In this document: in pieces, positions 1-11,689 of the stretch
Layout: each line of letters opens with the position of its first letter
How positions within the stretch are numbered: position 1 is the first letter of the stretch
Origin: Loxodes magnus
Taxonomy: Eukaryota; Ciliophora; Karyorelictea; Loxodida; Loxodidae
NCBI GenBank assembly: GCA_946699065.1
Contig: CAMPDV010000245.1
Span: forward strand, 124,001-188,000
Length of the DNA stretch: 64,000 bases
Direction of reading: 5' to 3'
Made by a program: the position numbers and the translations under genes
The notes under the pieces: model-generated
Seen by the model: only the letters and a program-made list of their open reading frames with translations
What the model was told of the DNA's origin: nothing
Database searches by the model: none

Positions 1-1148
1 ATATTAAATGCTAATCTTGTAAAGGATATTTTGAAGGTTTGCTTAAGGTTCCAATGATTCTACCTTGTAAGCATAATATTTGCTATACATGTGCCAATGA
101 TTAGTATTAGAAAATTATGTCTATCAAATGTTTCCAGTAAGCTTGCTAGTAGGAACATAAAACACATCATGTAAATTTATAGAAAGATGAATTATTATTA
201 AAGTGTTAAGAGGAAAAGGTGCTACGGGATAGCATAGCTCTGTTAGAAAATCAATAGTTTGGAGTTAGATCAGCTTTTATATTGTTGGTTGAATAATAAT
301 CTTTCGTTACTTAATAGCTAATACAGCATCTTAATAACTACATGCTAAAGGACAGTATAATTTTATAGAAAGAGTTGAAATAGATCGCTAAGATAATCTA
401 GCAAAAATTGAACTTTTTCAAACTATACTAGTAATAGATGAAGTAGCAAAGCAATCAATAATAGTTCCTCTATAAAGATTTTGATAATACATAAACGAAA
501 TAAAGAATCTAAAAGTCATTAGATGAAACATAAAAAGTCATTTAGTAGAATATCTAAGTGTCTACTTAAGTGTATGAGGATTTAGCAAATATTAAGAGTA
601 GTATGAATAAGATCGTTTAGTCAAGCAATCAATTGTAAATCTAGTAATAGAGGCTTAACTAGTAAATATTAGGTCTATAGGAGGAAAAGATTAATTTTGA
701 AGATTAGATCAAGATTTTAACGAATGAGAATAAAACAATTACCTCATAGTAGAATGATAAATTAATCAATTAAGCTAAAGAAAAATAAAACTAACTCTAT
801 GTCTAATAATCAAATACCTTTTAACCTATCGAAGCTTAACAAAACTATTAGTAAATCTAGAACATTTAAGTTATCGAAGAAAATAAATCTTGCTAAGTTT
901 AAAATTAGAACTAGATTCAAGAAGTATATATAATCATAGTATCGCCAAATAATAAAACGGTCTAAATACCATATAAAAAAGATATGACTATTTTGTAAGT
1001 AAAGGAATAGATCTAAGAGCAAACTTAATTATATTCATATACATTGGATCTCTTCAAGAGCAATAATAAGTTAAAAGACAACAAGAATATATCATCTTAT
1101 CAAATAGTGAATGGTGAGAGAATATAGTAAGTTAAAATAAAATAATGA
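1..1148 (+). CDS. RING finger - coiled coil - ubiquitin-like protein (5' end outside window)
   Basis: Probable ubiquitin-pathway protein. The frame beginning at base 3, with TAA/TAG read as Gln, gives about 380 codons without a TGA until TGA at 1146-1148, which I take as the stop. Near the N-terminus is a RING-type array: CxxC, then a segment containing PMILPCKHNICYTC, then further Cys. The middle is Gln-rich and coiled-coil-like (roughly residues 120-300). The last 70 or so residues resemble a ubiquitin-like fold, with TILQVKEQIQEQ followed by LKDNKNISSYQIVNGERI in the positions of the ubiquitin helix and last strand. No in-frame ATG precedes the RING, so the gene starts upstream of the window. 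RING plus ubiquitin-like architecture suggests an E3 ligase, but the substrate is unknown. Family assignment is good; the exact function is inference. Confidence 0.8.
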
Positions 1149-1199
1149 AATAGATGGTAATTAACTTTAAAGCAGGATGTAATAAGCAATTTATAAAAA

Positions 1200-1800
1200 T
1201 AGGTAAGTTGATATTTAGCATCTAAATTAAGATTGTAAGTCAGTAGTTAATGCAAAAATGAAGTTTGTAAACTGATTTATTTTGAAGAAAGTAAGTAGAC
1301 ATTTAATGCTAAAATGAAGAAAGTAAGTTGATATTAAATGTGAAACTTAAGATTGTAAGTTTACATTAAATGTAAAAATAAAGATGGTAAGTTGAAATCT
1401 ATGTGAAGCTGGTAAGTTTACATTTTATGGAAAGGGAGTAAGTTGACAATTAATGTGAAGGAGGTAAGTTCACATTTAATATAAAGGGAGTAAGTTCGTA
1501 TTTAATGTGAAGGGAGTAAGTTCACTTTTTAATTAAAAATAAGATTGAATTTGACTTTTACAAAAATTATGTAGGGGGTAAGGGAAAATTTTATAATTAA
1601 GGCTGTAAGTAGACGTTTAATGCTCTATAGAGCGTAAATCTTTTAAGGATAGTATGTAAGTGGTAGTTATAGGTATTATTAGATTGTAAAGAGTTTAAAA
1701 ATCATAAATAGGAGGTGAGTTAAACTATTATAGAATGTATGATTTTAAAATAAAAAGGGGGTGAGTTTAATTATAGAGTCAGGCTGTAAGAAAGAAATAA
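1200..1800 (+). repeat. degenerate tandem repeat built on GTAAGT units
   Basis: Directly after the RING/UBL gene, a unit of about 30 bases recurs at least ten times between about 1200 and 1540, with looser copies to 1800. Each unit carries GTAAGT followed by a (T)(C/G)AYATTTAATGTGAARGGA-like stretch. GTAAGT is also the consensus of a 5' splice site, and the first unit contains a GT...AG stretch of 16 bases (1203-1218), the size of heterotrich introns. No coding role is visible. It could be a decayed minisatellite in the 3' flank of the gene. Confidence 0.65.
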
Positions 1801-1975
1801 ATGATATAGTAGTTTGAGTGGAAGCAAAAAACAAAAAACTATTTAAAAACCTTTAAAAAATTGAAAAATAGACTTAAATATTTAAACTAAATTGAAGTTA
1901 TCTAAATAAGAAAATGAACATATAGCAAGTAGATAAAGATGCTTAATGTTCATTGGGATATTTATACCTCTTTTT

Positions 1976-4402
1976 TCATCGACCTCTAATGCTACCTGGA
2001 AATAAAAAAATGGTTTGGTTTTGAGTCTCTTATTTTCTTTCTTGGCAAAGTTTCTTGTCCATTAGTTCTCTTTTGTCAACAATTTTTTCCTTTAAATCTA
2101 TAAATTTATCTTTAATTAATGCATCCTTATTATTCTTGCATTTTCCTTATTCTTTTTCAGTAATTTCTTCTTTAATTCTGTTGTTTTATTGTTTTTTTCT
2201 TAAATTCAATTTATTTGAATTTTATCCTACAAATATATAGATGTTTGGTCGAACTGCAATAATAGCATAATTTTATTTTCTTTTAGGCTTTACAGTTTTT
2301 GTTTCTTCTATTTACATTCTGCCAATTTCTTAAGGTAAGCAGATTTATTTGTCGTTAGATCTCTTCTTATTAATTTTCTATATCTCAGTTTATTTATTTT
2401 ACTCTTTAAGTTATTAAGTTAGGTTGATTATTTTTACTTTTCTATCTACTATTAAAATTATTAATTTCCTATGTGTTCAACTATTTAGAACTCTCGAACC
2501 TCTTAATGAAAGATTGACTTTAGTCATTTGCAAGCTTTTCCTCAGATGTAGGAGTTTCTAAATTATAAATTATTTTTCTATTCTCCTTTTCCATTCATTA
2601 AGATTTTAGGTATTCATTTGCTCAAATTTTTTGAAGTTTAGAAAAAAATCCTTTTGAATTCTTTTATTCCTCTTATCTCATCTTACTTCTTCTCTCTTTC
2701 TACTCTTCACCGTCTCAAACAATTTGTATCTTCCATTGTTTCTAGCAATCTTAATATAATTTTTTCATTATGATCTATCTTTTCTTATTAAGTAGGCATA
2801 TTTCAGATTAGTAAATAGTTAGTCAAGTATATTTGTCTATAAGATTGCTCTTTCCAAGCTTTTTCCAGAAAAAGTTTCAGAATGATTACTAACCATGTAC
2901 TAATAGTAGACTAGATGCATTAGAATTTTAAGTCACATTTTAGGTATAAAGTATAATAAACTTCTTATCTGGCTTAAGTCATTTATAAATAGAACGAAAT
3001 AGAAATTACCACAAGCTACTTCTTCCTATTTATCTTCAAAATAAGACTATACTCAAAGCTTAAATATTCCTTTCAATCTACCAGTCAAATTTTAACTCTA
3101 TATTAAGGCTAAAATTAATAATCTATATAGGTTTAATTTCCGGAAATTATTTTTAGGTTATATGACTTTAATATTATACTTAGTATAAGTATATACATCT
3201 ATAGCAATTATAAATTTAGTTCTTTTAGTTATGAAATGTACAGTTTAATAGATCTTAAGGTTTATCAAGGAACTTTATAAACTTGTTAATGTGATATAAA
3301 TTTGATCATTGGCTCCTTATATCAATAGATTTAAGCTTTTTGTATCCAATGTTTTCATTTATTAATAATGGATTTAATGCTCTCACTCTTTCATCTAGTA
3401 ATCAGTTGTGCTAACTTCTAGAGTTATTAAATAGAATATTAATGACAAATATCCTTAGACTAAGTCTACATTTAGTGCGCTCTGTTAAATAAATTCCATT
3501 CACTTTTTTAAGAGAAAAAAAGTTTTAACAGAATTGATGAATTTTCTAAGTATGATATCTCTTTATTTCTATTTCCTTCATTATAATATAGCGAAATGTA
3601 AATTCACTATTATGATGATATTGATTTGCAACCTGATTGACTTATAAACTACAATATTAATTCTATTTTTGGTTTTGTTGATTGAAGGAAAATATTCTGT
3701 TAAAAAATCAACTTTTATTCTCTTTTTGTCAGTTTGATTATTGTCTTCTCAGTCGTCTCATAGACTCAAATATTTTTCCTTAAAAAGAATTATGTCATTT
3801 CATCTAAACTTCTACTGAATATTACTTATAACAACCATTTTATATATTCATTTAAGTATTAATCTTGGGCGGAAAACTGGTATTAGTTTACCTTAAATTT
3901 GATTAAATGATTCACCTTATATTTCATGCTATTTATTTCCCATAATAAGCCTCTAATAGGCTTTAAGCTATCATCATTTAAAAATGAATAATCTTTTATA
4001 GTAAATCCTATTACACTTCTTATCATTTTTCACTCGATTTAGTATGGACATTATTAATATAATAGAGTGTAAAATCTATGTAGTTTTTCCTTCATGAAAT
4101 CATCCTAAGCACTCCACTTTAAGAATTCAAATTTTAGGTTCAATTATTTTAGTTTCAATTGTGAGTTAAAGAAGGTAATTAAGCTACCAAAAAAAGTCTT
4201 CAAATCATTGTAGATTGAAAAATGAGAAAGTAGGTTTTTGAATAAAATGAACTCCTTTATTATTTCATTTAATACTCATTAATTAAACCTTCTCTATCTA
4301 TTGAGCTTGTTAAGCAAAGAATATTCCTTATTGCTTAATCAAACTGAATAGAAGCTTCAATTATTAGCAAGAAAGTAATTTTCCAGAAGCTTTTTATTTC
4401 AT
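1976..4402 (-). CDS. unrecognised minus-strand coding region
   Basis: The minus strand is purine-rich over this stretch and gives protein-like readings, but not in one frame throughout. From about 2460 down to TGA at 1978-1976 one frame ends in a charged, coiled-coil-like tail (contains IKDKFIDLKEKIVDKRELMD). Between about 3300 and 3900 a different frame has fewer TGA codons and looks better (contains YNEGNRNKEISYLENSS). Short introns or frameshifts must separate them. The upstream limit is the candidate ATG at 4402, just downstream of the tRNA gene. I recognise no domain. Limits and exon structure are uncertain; strand and coding nature are inferred from composition. Confidence 0.4.
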
Positions 4403-4425
4403 TTTTTAGTTAATTAGATAAAAAA

Positions 4426-4509
4426 TCCGGAAATTCGGGATTGAACCGAGAACCCTGAGATTTCCACAAGTTCTACAGTCTCATGCTCTTCCAGCTGAGC
4501 TATTACCGG
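4426..4509 (-). tRNA. tRNA-Tyr (anticodon GTA) with an 11-nt intron
   Basis: Read on the minus strand, the sequence folds as a cloverleaf: acceptor arm CCGGTAA/TTTCCGG (one T-T mismatch) with A as discriminator, D arm GCTC/GAGC, anticodon stem TGAGA/TCTCA, and T loop TTCAATC. The anticodon loop reads CT-GTA-G, then 11 extra bases after position 37, the canonical place for eukaryotic nuclear tRNA introns. The first pair is C1-G72, the eukaryotic/archaeal tyrosine identity pair. Six T residues follow immediately (4425-4420), a Pol III terminator. D and T arms also serve as internal A and B boxes. One mismatch each in the acceptor and T stems is tolerable, so it is probably functional. Confidence 0.9.
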
Positions 4510-4862
4510 GTTATTGGTTATTTAGCCAATGCTTTTAATAATTATCTTCCATATATGTAAAGGAATAAAAAAGCTTACTGAAAATAAATAAATAGGAAGC
4601 CATCATAAGGGCGTATTTTTTTAAAGGTTTAGTATTTTGAATCTTTTAGCTGAGTTCCGAAAATGCTAAATGTTTATAGTTGATCAGTTCGACTATCATT
4701 ACATAATTATCAGCATATCATCATTTTATTTTACAATTTCATGTACTAACTTAAATAAAACTTCTTGCTTACCATACTAAGAACTAACTTACTAAAAAAC
4801 TTACTTTTGGAAAGGTCAAAATATATTAATAGTCCAGATATAAAACCTTGTCTCTTTGACTT

Positions 4863-5760
4863 ATGTATATTATCAGATATAAAAAGAACAGTAAATTCAA
4901 CTGCATAAGAAATTGAGTCCTCACGTCTTTTTTTGCTTGAATAATAGCCAGATTATAACCGTTTCATCCATAGCGATAAGAAACAATTGCTCATATTATA
5001 TTAAGATTCTCTACAAAAAGGAAAGAGAGAGTGCTTAAATGGCTTTCTATAAAGATGATCAATGTACTCTAAATTGAGTAAAAATTGGCACTTAATCTAT
5101 TTTTAGCACTAACTATAAAAAATATTTCACTACTTAAAGTTAAAAAAATAGTCGATTACTCATTTAATTTTCTTCTGATCTTTTTAAAACAATTTTTTTC
5201 CAAAATTTCTAGATTTTCTAAGAAAGGTGGCTTTATAACTATTGATAATATCGATAAATTTTTTTATATTTAGCATTTGGATCTCATAAGCTAGTTAGTG
5301 GTAGCACTATTGAATAAGCATTTATCTGATGATTTTATTCTGTTTCAGCTTAAAAGACTAATTTGGAAATAATTAGGGTAAATAGATGAACTTAGTGTAA
5401 GATATTTGGTTTAATCTTCTTCGGTTTTATTTTTGATCTAGAAAACGAAATGCATTATATAATATCTCAAGGAAATAATTAGCAGAAAGTGATTAGGATA
5501 TTAAATAAACTAGCTTAAAGAAAATGATTAATTTATCTGAAGCTTGAGATAAAAGAGAATGAGAGAAACTGAGAAGAAAATTAATTTGATAATATTAAAT
5601 TTAATGATAAAGAAGGAATAAAATGAGATTTGGAATCTCTTCAAATCATTGAATAAAATTCAAAAAATGGCTTTAAGAGAAAAGAGTTGAAAGATAAAGA
5701 GCCAAGATTTCCTAAAATGTTTTCATTCCTAAAATTTAGCTAACTCTCTTTCATTTCCTC
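4863..5760 (+). CDS. unrecognised helical protein, plus strand
   Basis: One plus frame runs from ATG 4863 for about 290 codons with few TGA. It passes through TAG at 5271-5273 (read as Gln), which cuts the only conventional ORF here. The product is rich in Leu, Ile and Lys and looks alpha-helical; the C-terminal third (about residues 180-290) is charged, with REKSWKIKSQDF near the end. No known domain recognised. The 3' limit is set where protein-like sequence fades near 5760. A reading on the opposite strand at 4550-5060 also looks plausible, so the first 70 residues are the least certain. Confidence 0.45.
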
Positions 5761-5939
5761 CTAATACTTACCTAATAATATTTTCATTATTAAGTCCTAA
5801 TTTCAATTTACTAGATTTAAAGTCCTAATTTATTTAAGCTAACTGTGAGTGAATTTATTATTATTTTCCAAATGTGAAAATCTTTTTTAGATATGAAACT
5901 AGAATTTTTTTTAATATAGTCTAATATTTATATATAATG

Positions 5940-6760
5940 AGTAATAAAAGTTTGGCGATATTTGAAGTATTTCAGATTCTTTACCACATATCTTCAGAAA
6001 TAGTCAGAGGCTTAGAAATATCCAAAATATTCAAAGGATTTTGAAATCTGATTTCTTTACTTGCGCATTTGCTTTGGAATTTTCATTCTCTAAATTAGCT
6101 GATAAGGCTTTCATACTATATCTTGCCATGTTTTATGTATTATAACTTTTCTTGCTATTTTCTTAATTTCATCAGATATATTCATTTTTATTGCTGCTGC
6201 ATCTACCAAATTTTTTTTTCTGTAGTTTTAATTAAAGTTTAAGAACTTGTGACAGCATTTATATAAATATCTTCATTTTGCAAAAGTAGTATTTCTTTCT
6301 TGCTTTGTCTATCTGCATCGAATATAATTTAAATCTAGTAATCTTGTTTGAATTATAACAATTGATGCGCTTCAACTTGTTACTCTATTTAGTTATTTAT
6401 TTTTTAAACTTTCGTCATGTATATGGAATTAGTTATATTGACTTAGTTGCATATTCCAGAAGACATTGATGCTCCGTTCTTGTGATATAAGTCTTGATTC
6501 TATTTATTTCTTACTTATTAAAGGAGTCCTAAGTTTCTAATTATTCAGTCTTTTCTCTTATTACTGGAGATTATCACCACTTTAAAATATTATTCGAAAA
6601 TTATACGTTCTTCAGTGGTGAAATCCGATATTTATACTGCAAGATTTTCTTAATCTAATTCCTAGACTTCTCATCTGAGAAAGGGAGCCTCGACCTAATT
6701 TGTTGCATTCTTGCTGACTTTTCCTTAGTCCTAGAGATTCTAGGATGTCGTTTGTTCATA
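5940..6760 (-). CDS. unrecognised minus-strand coding region, frame uncertain
   Basis: The minus strand is purine-rich and protein-like. In one frame it contains NPLNILDISKPLTISEDMW; an adjacent frame contains NLVDAAAIKMNISDEIKKI, so a frame change (short intron or frameshift) is likely near 6170-6230, close to a run of nine A residues. No domain recognised. The upstream limit is set by the very A+T-rich stretch that begins near 6760. Confidence 0.35.
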
Positions 6761-7690
6761 CTTTCGGAAACTATAAAAACCTATACATATGCATTTCCTT
6801 ATTTTTGTTCAATATTGTATCTTTTTATTTATTTTTTTATTAAATACAATTTCATAAATTTTCACCCTTTTATAAAGCCAAAATTTTTTTTTAGAAGATA
6901 ACTTAATTTTTAAGTTATTTTTCTTTCTAATTTTAATTTATAAATGAAGAATTATATTTAAATATTTTTGTATGATTTTTTAAGTGTTTTTGTGATAATT
7001 TAGATAACAGATTAATCTTTTTAGAAATGTTTTCATAAATAAAATTTTAACTTTTAACAGTAAATTTTATAACTAAAAACTCATAAATTTATTATTTTTT
7101 AATAAAAAACTGAAAAATTCATAAATTTTTTTTTCTTTTTATTTTACTTTTTTTCTCGTATTAATTTCTATATTTTTGAATCACAAAAAATGAATTTTAA
7201 ATTGTTTTTTAATCTACTTTAAAAAAATTTCTTCAGCATATTTTGCTTATTATATATCAATTTATCTGATTTATTATTTTTTTAATCTTGAAAACTTTTC
7301 TTTATGAATCTTTTTTTTTTCGAAAATAGTTTTATATACTTTCTATTTTACAAATAAATTCCCCTTAATTAAACTATCTAAAAATAAAGCTCTTAAGTAA
7401 TTTTATTAAAAGCAAATCCTGAATAGTAAATTAACCAAGCATAGTAAAATAATTAAAAATTTAAACTAAGTAGCTTAGTATAATTAATGGATTAATGGAA
7501 TAATAAGTATATGAAATTTAAAATACAGCAGAGTGTTCGTTTTCTTAGAGATAAATTAAAAATTTATTGGTTTTAAGCACTTACTTTTTTTTAATAGCAT
7601 GATTAAAATTTCTTCGAATGTTTCCTTCATTCAAGTTTATCAAAATATTTAAAAGATGTAGTAAACATTTTCCACTTTTAAAAAAATATA
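6760..7690. other. A+T-rich intergenic spacer
   Basis: Over 85% A+T by eye, with long homopolymer runs on both strands. I see no protein-like frame, repeat unit or structured RNA in it. Promoter elements for the downstream kinase-like gene may lie here but cannot be identified. Confidence 0.6.
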
Positions 7691-7699
7691 AATTTATGT

Positions 7700-10600
7700 A
7701 AAAAATGGAATTTGGCTGGATTGGAAAGTATTTATATCGAAAAACGAACTGAGGAAGGTTAGAAGAGAAGAAAAAACTAAGAAATATGCAGATGTTTCTT
7801 TTTCATTTTAAATCAGACGTTTATAAGGACCTCCAGAAAGTATTTCGATAAAAGAGATGAAAAGTAAAGTTGTGTAGGATTAAATAAAAAAATGAAATAA
7901 ATTCTTAATAAATAGTATTAGATAATTCAATCTTTCGGAGATATAAATAGAAACAATTGATACATATCGAATTCCTAGATCTAAAAACTTCTTATTTGAG
8001 AAAAAATAGTAAAAATAAATTAGTAATAGAAGAGCAGCTATATGATAGGCATATTTAACTTAATTTGGTAGCGTCAATAATAATTTATGAATTTTAGAAA
8101 GATAAAGCACCAGCATCGGAAAAAGAAAGCAGATAAATTAAAATGAAAAATAACTAAAATGATAGAAAAATTTATATTAAAAAAGTCAAAATCATATAAA
8201 TTAGTTAAAATTGTCATTATTGTATCTCATCAAAGCACCTATTCAACTACTACTATAATTAAAATAAATCTAAGAAGTAAGAAGAATTAAAAGCATGAAG
8301 AGATCTAATAAGATTATATATTATCAATATAAAGTTTAAAATAAGAAATTAGGGGATAGAAAGAACCTTTGTATATAAGAAACGAAGTTATTATTATCCA
8401 TATAGAAAAAGAAATCGTTGAATCCAATCATGCTAAAAAATCAACTGCAGGAATTGGTTGAAATCCCGTAACAAATAAATCTACAGATAAGGAATTCTTT
8501 AAGAGTTGTAGATGTTAAAGAATTTGCATCATGCTAATGTTATAGTATTTTATGAATATTGCACTTCTCTAATGAGTATAATATGGAATTGATATAGTAA
8601 TCCCTTTACGATTTCTTAAAAGGTTAAGAAGAAATCACATTAAATAAAGATATAAAATTAGTTAAAATATAGTTATAAGACTAATTTATATACATATGCA
8701 AGATATTATTCATGAGACTCAAAAATATAAAAAATGGCAGAAGGTCTCAAGAAGGGTTTTTTACAGGCTTCATAGATAAAGGAGCAAAAACTAGAGACTT
8801 CTAATTCTTCATCCATCACGTCTTCTTTAATAAAATAATAATCTTCTTAATCTTAATAACCTCCAATAGTTAAAAATTTAAGACAATCTTAAATAAAATA
8901 AGAACTTAAACAAGCATAAACAGAATAAAACTAATAATAAAATATTGACTTTCTTTCTAAACCGAGACCAAGTAACTATAGGAAATAAGAGAATCCAAAA
9001 ACGATTCAAAAACACACAAATGAAGAATAATTATTAATTGAAAGTCTTTTGACATTTGTAAGTATTCTGTAAGAAGAAGTAAAAATATTAAGATAAGAAA
9101 ACAAAAATTATTAGAAAAAAGTTAAAATACTGAAGAAAGATTAGTCAAATAAGAAATCGAAGTTAAGTAACTTGGAAAAAAATAATAGAGCCTCTAATCT
9201 AAGAAATAAAAATGGAAGTAGAAGACGATAAGCAATAAGAACCAACCAATATTAGAAGGATTCTCAAGAGATGTTACCTGTGCTAATCAAGATTCTATAG
9301 ATTCAAGAGTTGCAAGATATACAAGGAAAAGATGAAGAGAAACAACGAAGAAGTCCGAAGAGAATTAACAAGAATTTATGTGACGATGAAAGGAAGAATT
9401 TATAGAAGAATGTCAGTGGAAATGAGGTTGAAATACCTCAAAGCCATAAAAACTTTAATTAACTATACTATTATTTTTATTATTAGAGACTCAGAAGGCT
9501 AAATATATATTGAAAACTATTATAATGCAAAAATTATGATTTTGGCTTAGCAAAAGTGAAAACGGAATTTAAATCTTTATCAACTAATTAGAAGTAGGAT
9601 CAATGCATTGGATGGCTCCAGAATTATTAAGCGTTTAACAAAAATATAGCAGACAATCCGATATATATGTATTGGGTATGATTTTGTTGGAAATAGCAGG
9701 TAGATAAATTTCTTTTAGATATGTAAATTAATAGCTTTATACAAGAAGTAAAAATGGTGTAAGAGAATAAATCCCTAAGGTTTTCCTAAAATATTTGCTT
9801 AGATAATTAGTGAAGCTGGTAATAAGAGCCATCAAATAGATTAGATCTTGTGTCAGTATAGCTTAGTTATTAAATTTAGCTTAAAAATAGAAAGAGATAA
9901 AGCTAATGTTTTGTTAAAATCATAAAAGAAGTCTATTTAAATCAAACTCCCGAAATAACGAAGAATAAAAAGGTAAAAGATAATAATTAACAGCAGACTT
10001 AGAAGTAGTACAAGTACCTTAATAAAATAAAGGCTTTTAAATATCTGACAGCTAAGAAATATTTCAATTCCTAAATCGATTTAAAGAATAATAAATAAAT
10101 ACTGAATATCTAAATTCAAGCAAAATAAATATTCCTGGCTTGATAGTTTAATCCAACACAATTTAATAATTAAAAAGACTGAGAGACAGCATAATAGAGT
10201 AAAAATTGATATAGATAAAAGCATCTAAATGGAATATTGAGATAGGTTAAGCATCAATCAATGCAATAACTATACTGAATTATAAAAACTTCAAGTAAAT
10301 AAACCAAGATTTTAGCGCTATAAAGATTAGGGGAGCAGATCTTAGTGAAGCTTATTTTAAGTCGTGTGATTTCAGTTATGCAGATTTACAAGAAGTTAAT
10401 TTGAAGAAAGCTAAAATCGGGAAATGTAAGTTTGATAATGCGAATATGACATACATTTTCCATGGTTAGAACAACTTATTGTATGAGCATATGTATGGAA
10501 TTAATTAATTAGATAGTAGAAGCAAGGGACCAAAAACGAATAATTTCAGCGTCTTCAGATACAACGATAATTATTTGGAATTTACAGAGTGGAAGCTGTA

Positions 10601-10960
10601 AGAGTGCTTTGACCGGACATACAGATTTTGTTAGATTGGTAGTAATAGCAAGTGATCAAAAATGAATTGTATAGGGAAGTTTAGATTATACGATAAAGAT
10701 CTGGATTTTCTAGATAGGAAACTGTACGAGAACTTTGATTGGACATAAGGATAGAATTTTGATGATAGCATGACAAAAACCTAGAAATGAATTGTATCGG
10801 GAACCAACGATAAAACAATAAAGATCTGAGATTTTACAACAGGTCAGCTAGGTCAAACTTTGACTGGACATGAGTTATGAATTAATTCGGTTTCAATAAC
10901 AAGTAATCAGAAATGAATTATATCAGGATCAGAGAATAATATGTTAAAAAAATTGAATTC
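7700..10960 (+). pseudogene. protein kinase - pentapeptide repeat - WD40 protein, broken
   Basis: A multidomain signalling protein. Traces of the kinase N-lobe and alphaE region occur at about 8530-8700 (HHANVIVFYEYC; SLYDFLKGQEEITLNKDIKL) in different frames. After a 0.75-kb insertion the catalytic core resumes: a degraded HRD-like segment (about 9486), NAKI and DFGLA (about 9525-9552), GSMHWMAPELL (about 9597-9630) and QSDIYVLGMILLEIAG. Next come pentapeptide repeats at about 10318-10450 (IRGADLSEAYFKSCDFSYAD) and at least three WD40 blades at 10470-10950 with IKIW/D endings. The reading changes frame after DFGLA at a run of A, near 10475 and near 10770. TGA sits at conserved WD40 Trp positions and TAG at Gln. 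The frameshifts plus the insertion make a pseudogene likely; homopolymer sequencing errors or programmed frameshifting are alternatives. Confidence 0.75.
8734..9477 (+). mobile_element. ORF1 copy 1: mobile CCHC protein inserted in the kinase gene
   Basis: From ATG 8734 one frame runs about 240 codons with no TGA. It starts MAEGLKKGFL, matching the heads of copies 7, 9 and 10, then is Gln/Ser-rich, then coiled-coil (LLTFVSILQEEVKILRQENK). In a neighbouring frame lie a knuckle, RCYLCQSRFYRFKSC (about 9269-9313; CxxC-x4-Y-x4-C, the His replaced by Tyr), and the family motif RIYVTMKGRIYRRM (about 9374-9415). A frameshift therefore separates the coiled coil from the zinc knuckle. Similar 16-18-base sequences flank it (TATTATT-CAT-GAGACTCA at 8704-8721; TATTATTAGAGACTCA at 9478-9493), consistent with a target-site duplication. 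It lies between the catalytic-loop and DFG parts of the host kinase. Confidence 0.75.
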
Positions 10961-10989
10961 TAGAGGTTATTATTCTCTGAATAAGGACA

Positions 10990-11163
10990 AAAAGAGAAGA
11001 TAAGTAAAAAATTTATAAGTGAATAAAGAGATAAAGAGATTTAGAGATTCATTTGAAAGGAATAATATGGGAAGAAGGAAATAGAGATATAGGACTGTAG
11101 TTTTAATTGCACCATAGTGAAGAAGACAGGAAAATTTTAATAAATAAATGCTTACTGTTCTGA
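10990..11163 (+). CDS. short coding-like stretch after the WD40 region
   Basis: One plus frame contains IHLKGIIWEEGNRDIG and ends at TGA 11161-11163. It may be a downstream exon or C-terminal piece of the broken kinase/WD40 gene, or an unrelated small gene. No domain recognised. Confidence 0.25.
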
Positions 11164-11369
11164 GAAATTTTAAGACTAAATAAAATTTAAAATTAAGTTG
11201 AATTAAAGAAATAATTAATGAAAGTATTTTTGAGCAAAAAGTTTAAAATTTTTTAAATCAAATTGAAAGTAAAAATTTAAATCTGCACTAATTAGTGGTA
11301 AAAATAAAAAATTTCGTAAAGAAAAGTAATTGAACTTTTTTATTGTCGAAGCCTATTAATTAAATTTTA

Positions 11370-11680
11370 AATAGGGAGGAGCAATCCTCTAATTAAGATT
11401 AACTTAAACTCAAGTACCAGGAAGTACTTCAGAAGCTACGAACTGAGCAAGAATCTTGGGAGCCAAACTGGAAAGAGCTGGAAGGATTGAGTAACTGTTG
11501 ACGAAAGATGTGGATAATTAGGTCTCTTGGAGCATCATTCCGACAATGCCCTATTAAAAGGAAAAATTTCCAAGGGAATGAAACATTAGAGGAAACTTCC
11601 AATGAGAAATTTTTATTTAAATAAAACAAAATAAATTTAAAGAGCTAAACACCATCGAGAGTACTACATGCTTTATGATT
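11370..11680 (+). repeat. SINE-like element, family B, copy 1 (degenerate)
   Basis: Starts with AATAGGGAGGAG and shares blocks with copies at 14346-14655 and 49630-49941: a CAAGTACCAGGAAGTACT-like segment, AACAAGAATCTTG-like, GGTCTCTTGG-like, and CATTCCGA. It ends in a degenerate version of the common 3' stem-loop (11641-11673), followed by an ATTTATTTATTTA tail. Non-coding. Confidence 0.7.
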
Positions 11681-11689
11681 CAATTTATT

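Noticed and set aside
2055-2240. Conventional plus-strand hydrophobic ORF
   Set aside because: Antisense shadow of the minus-strand coding region with the Lys/Glu-rich tail.
4550-5060. Minus-strand frame that reads like a protein (contains SKKRREDSISYAVEFTVLF)
   Set aside because: Overlaps the plus-strand frame 4863-5760, which continues further and has stronger composition. With all stops reassigned, antisense frames easily look protein-like.
6090-6170. Minus-strand MARYSMKALSANLENEN resembling the start of ribosomal protein L17
   Set aside because: Only the first five residues match the family; the following sequence does not, and a better frame overlaps it.
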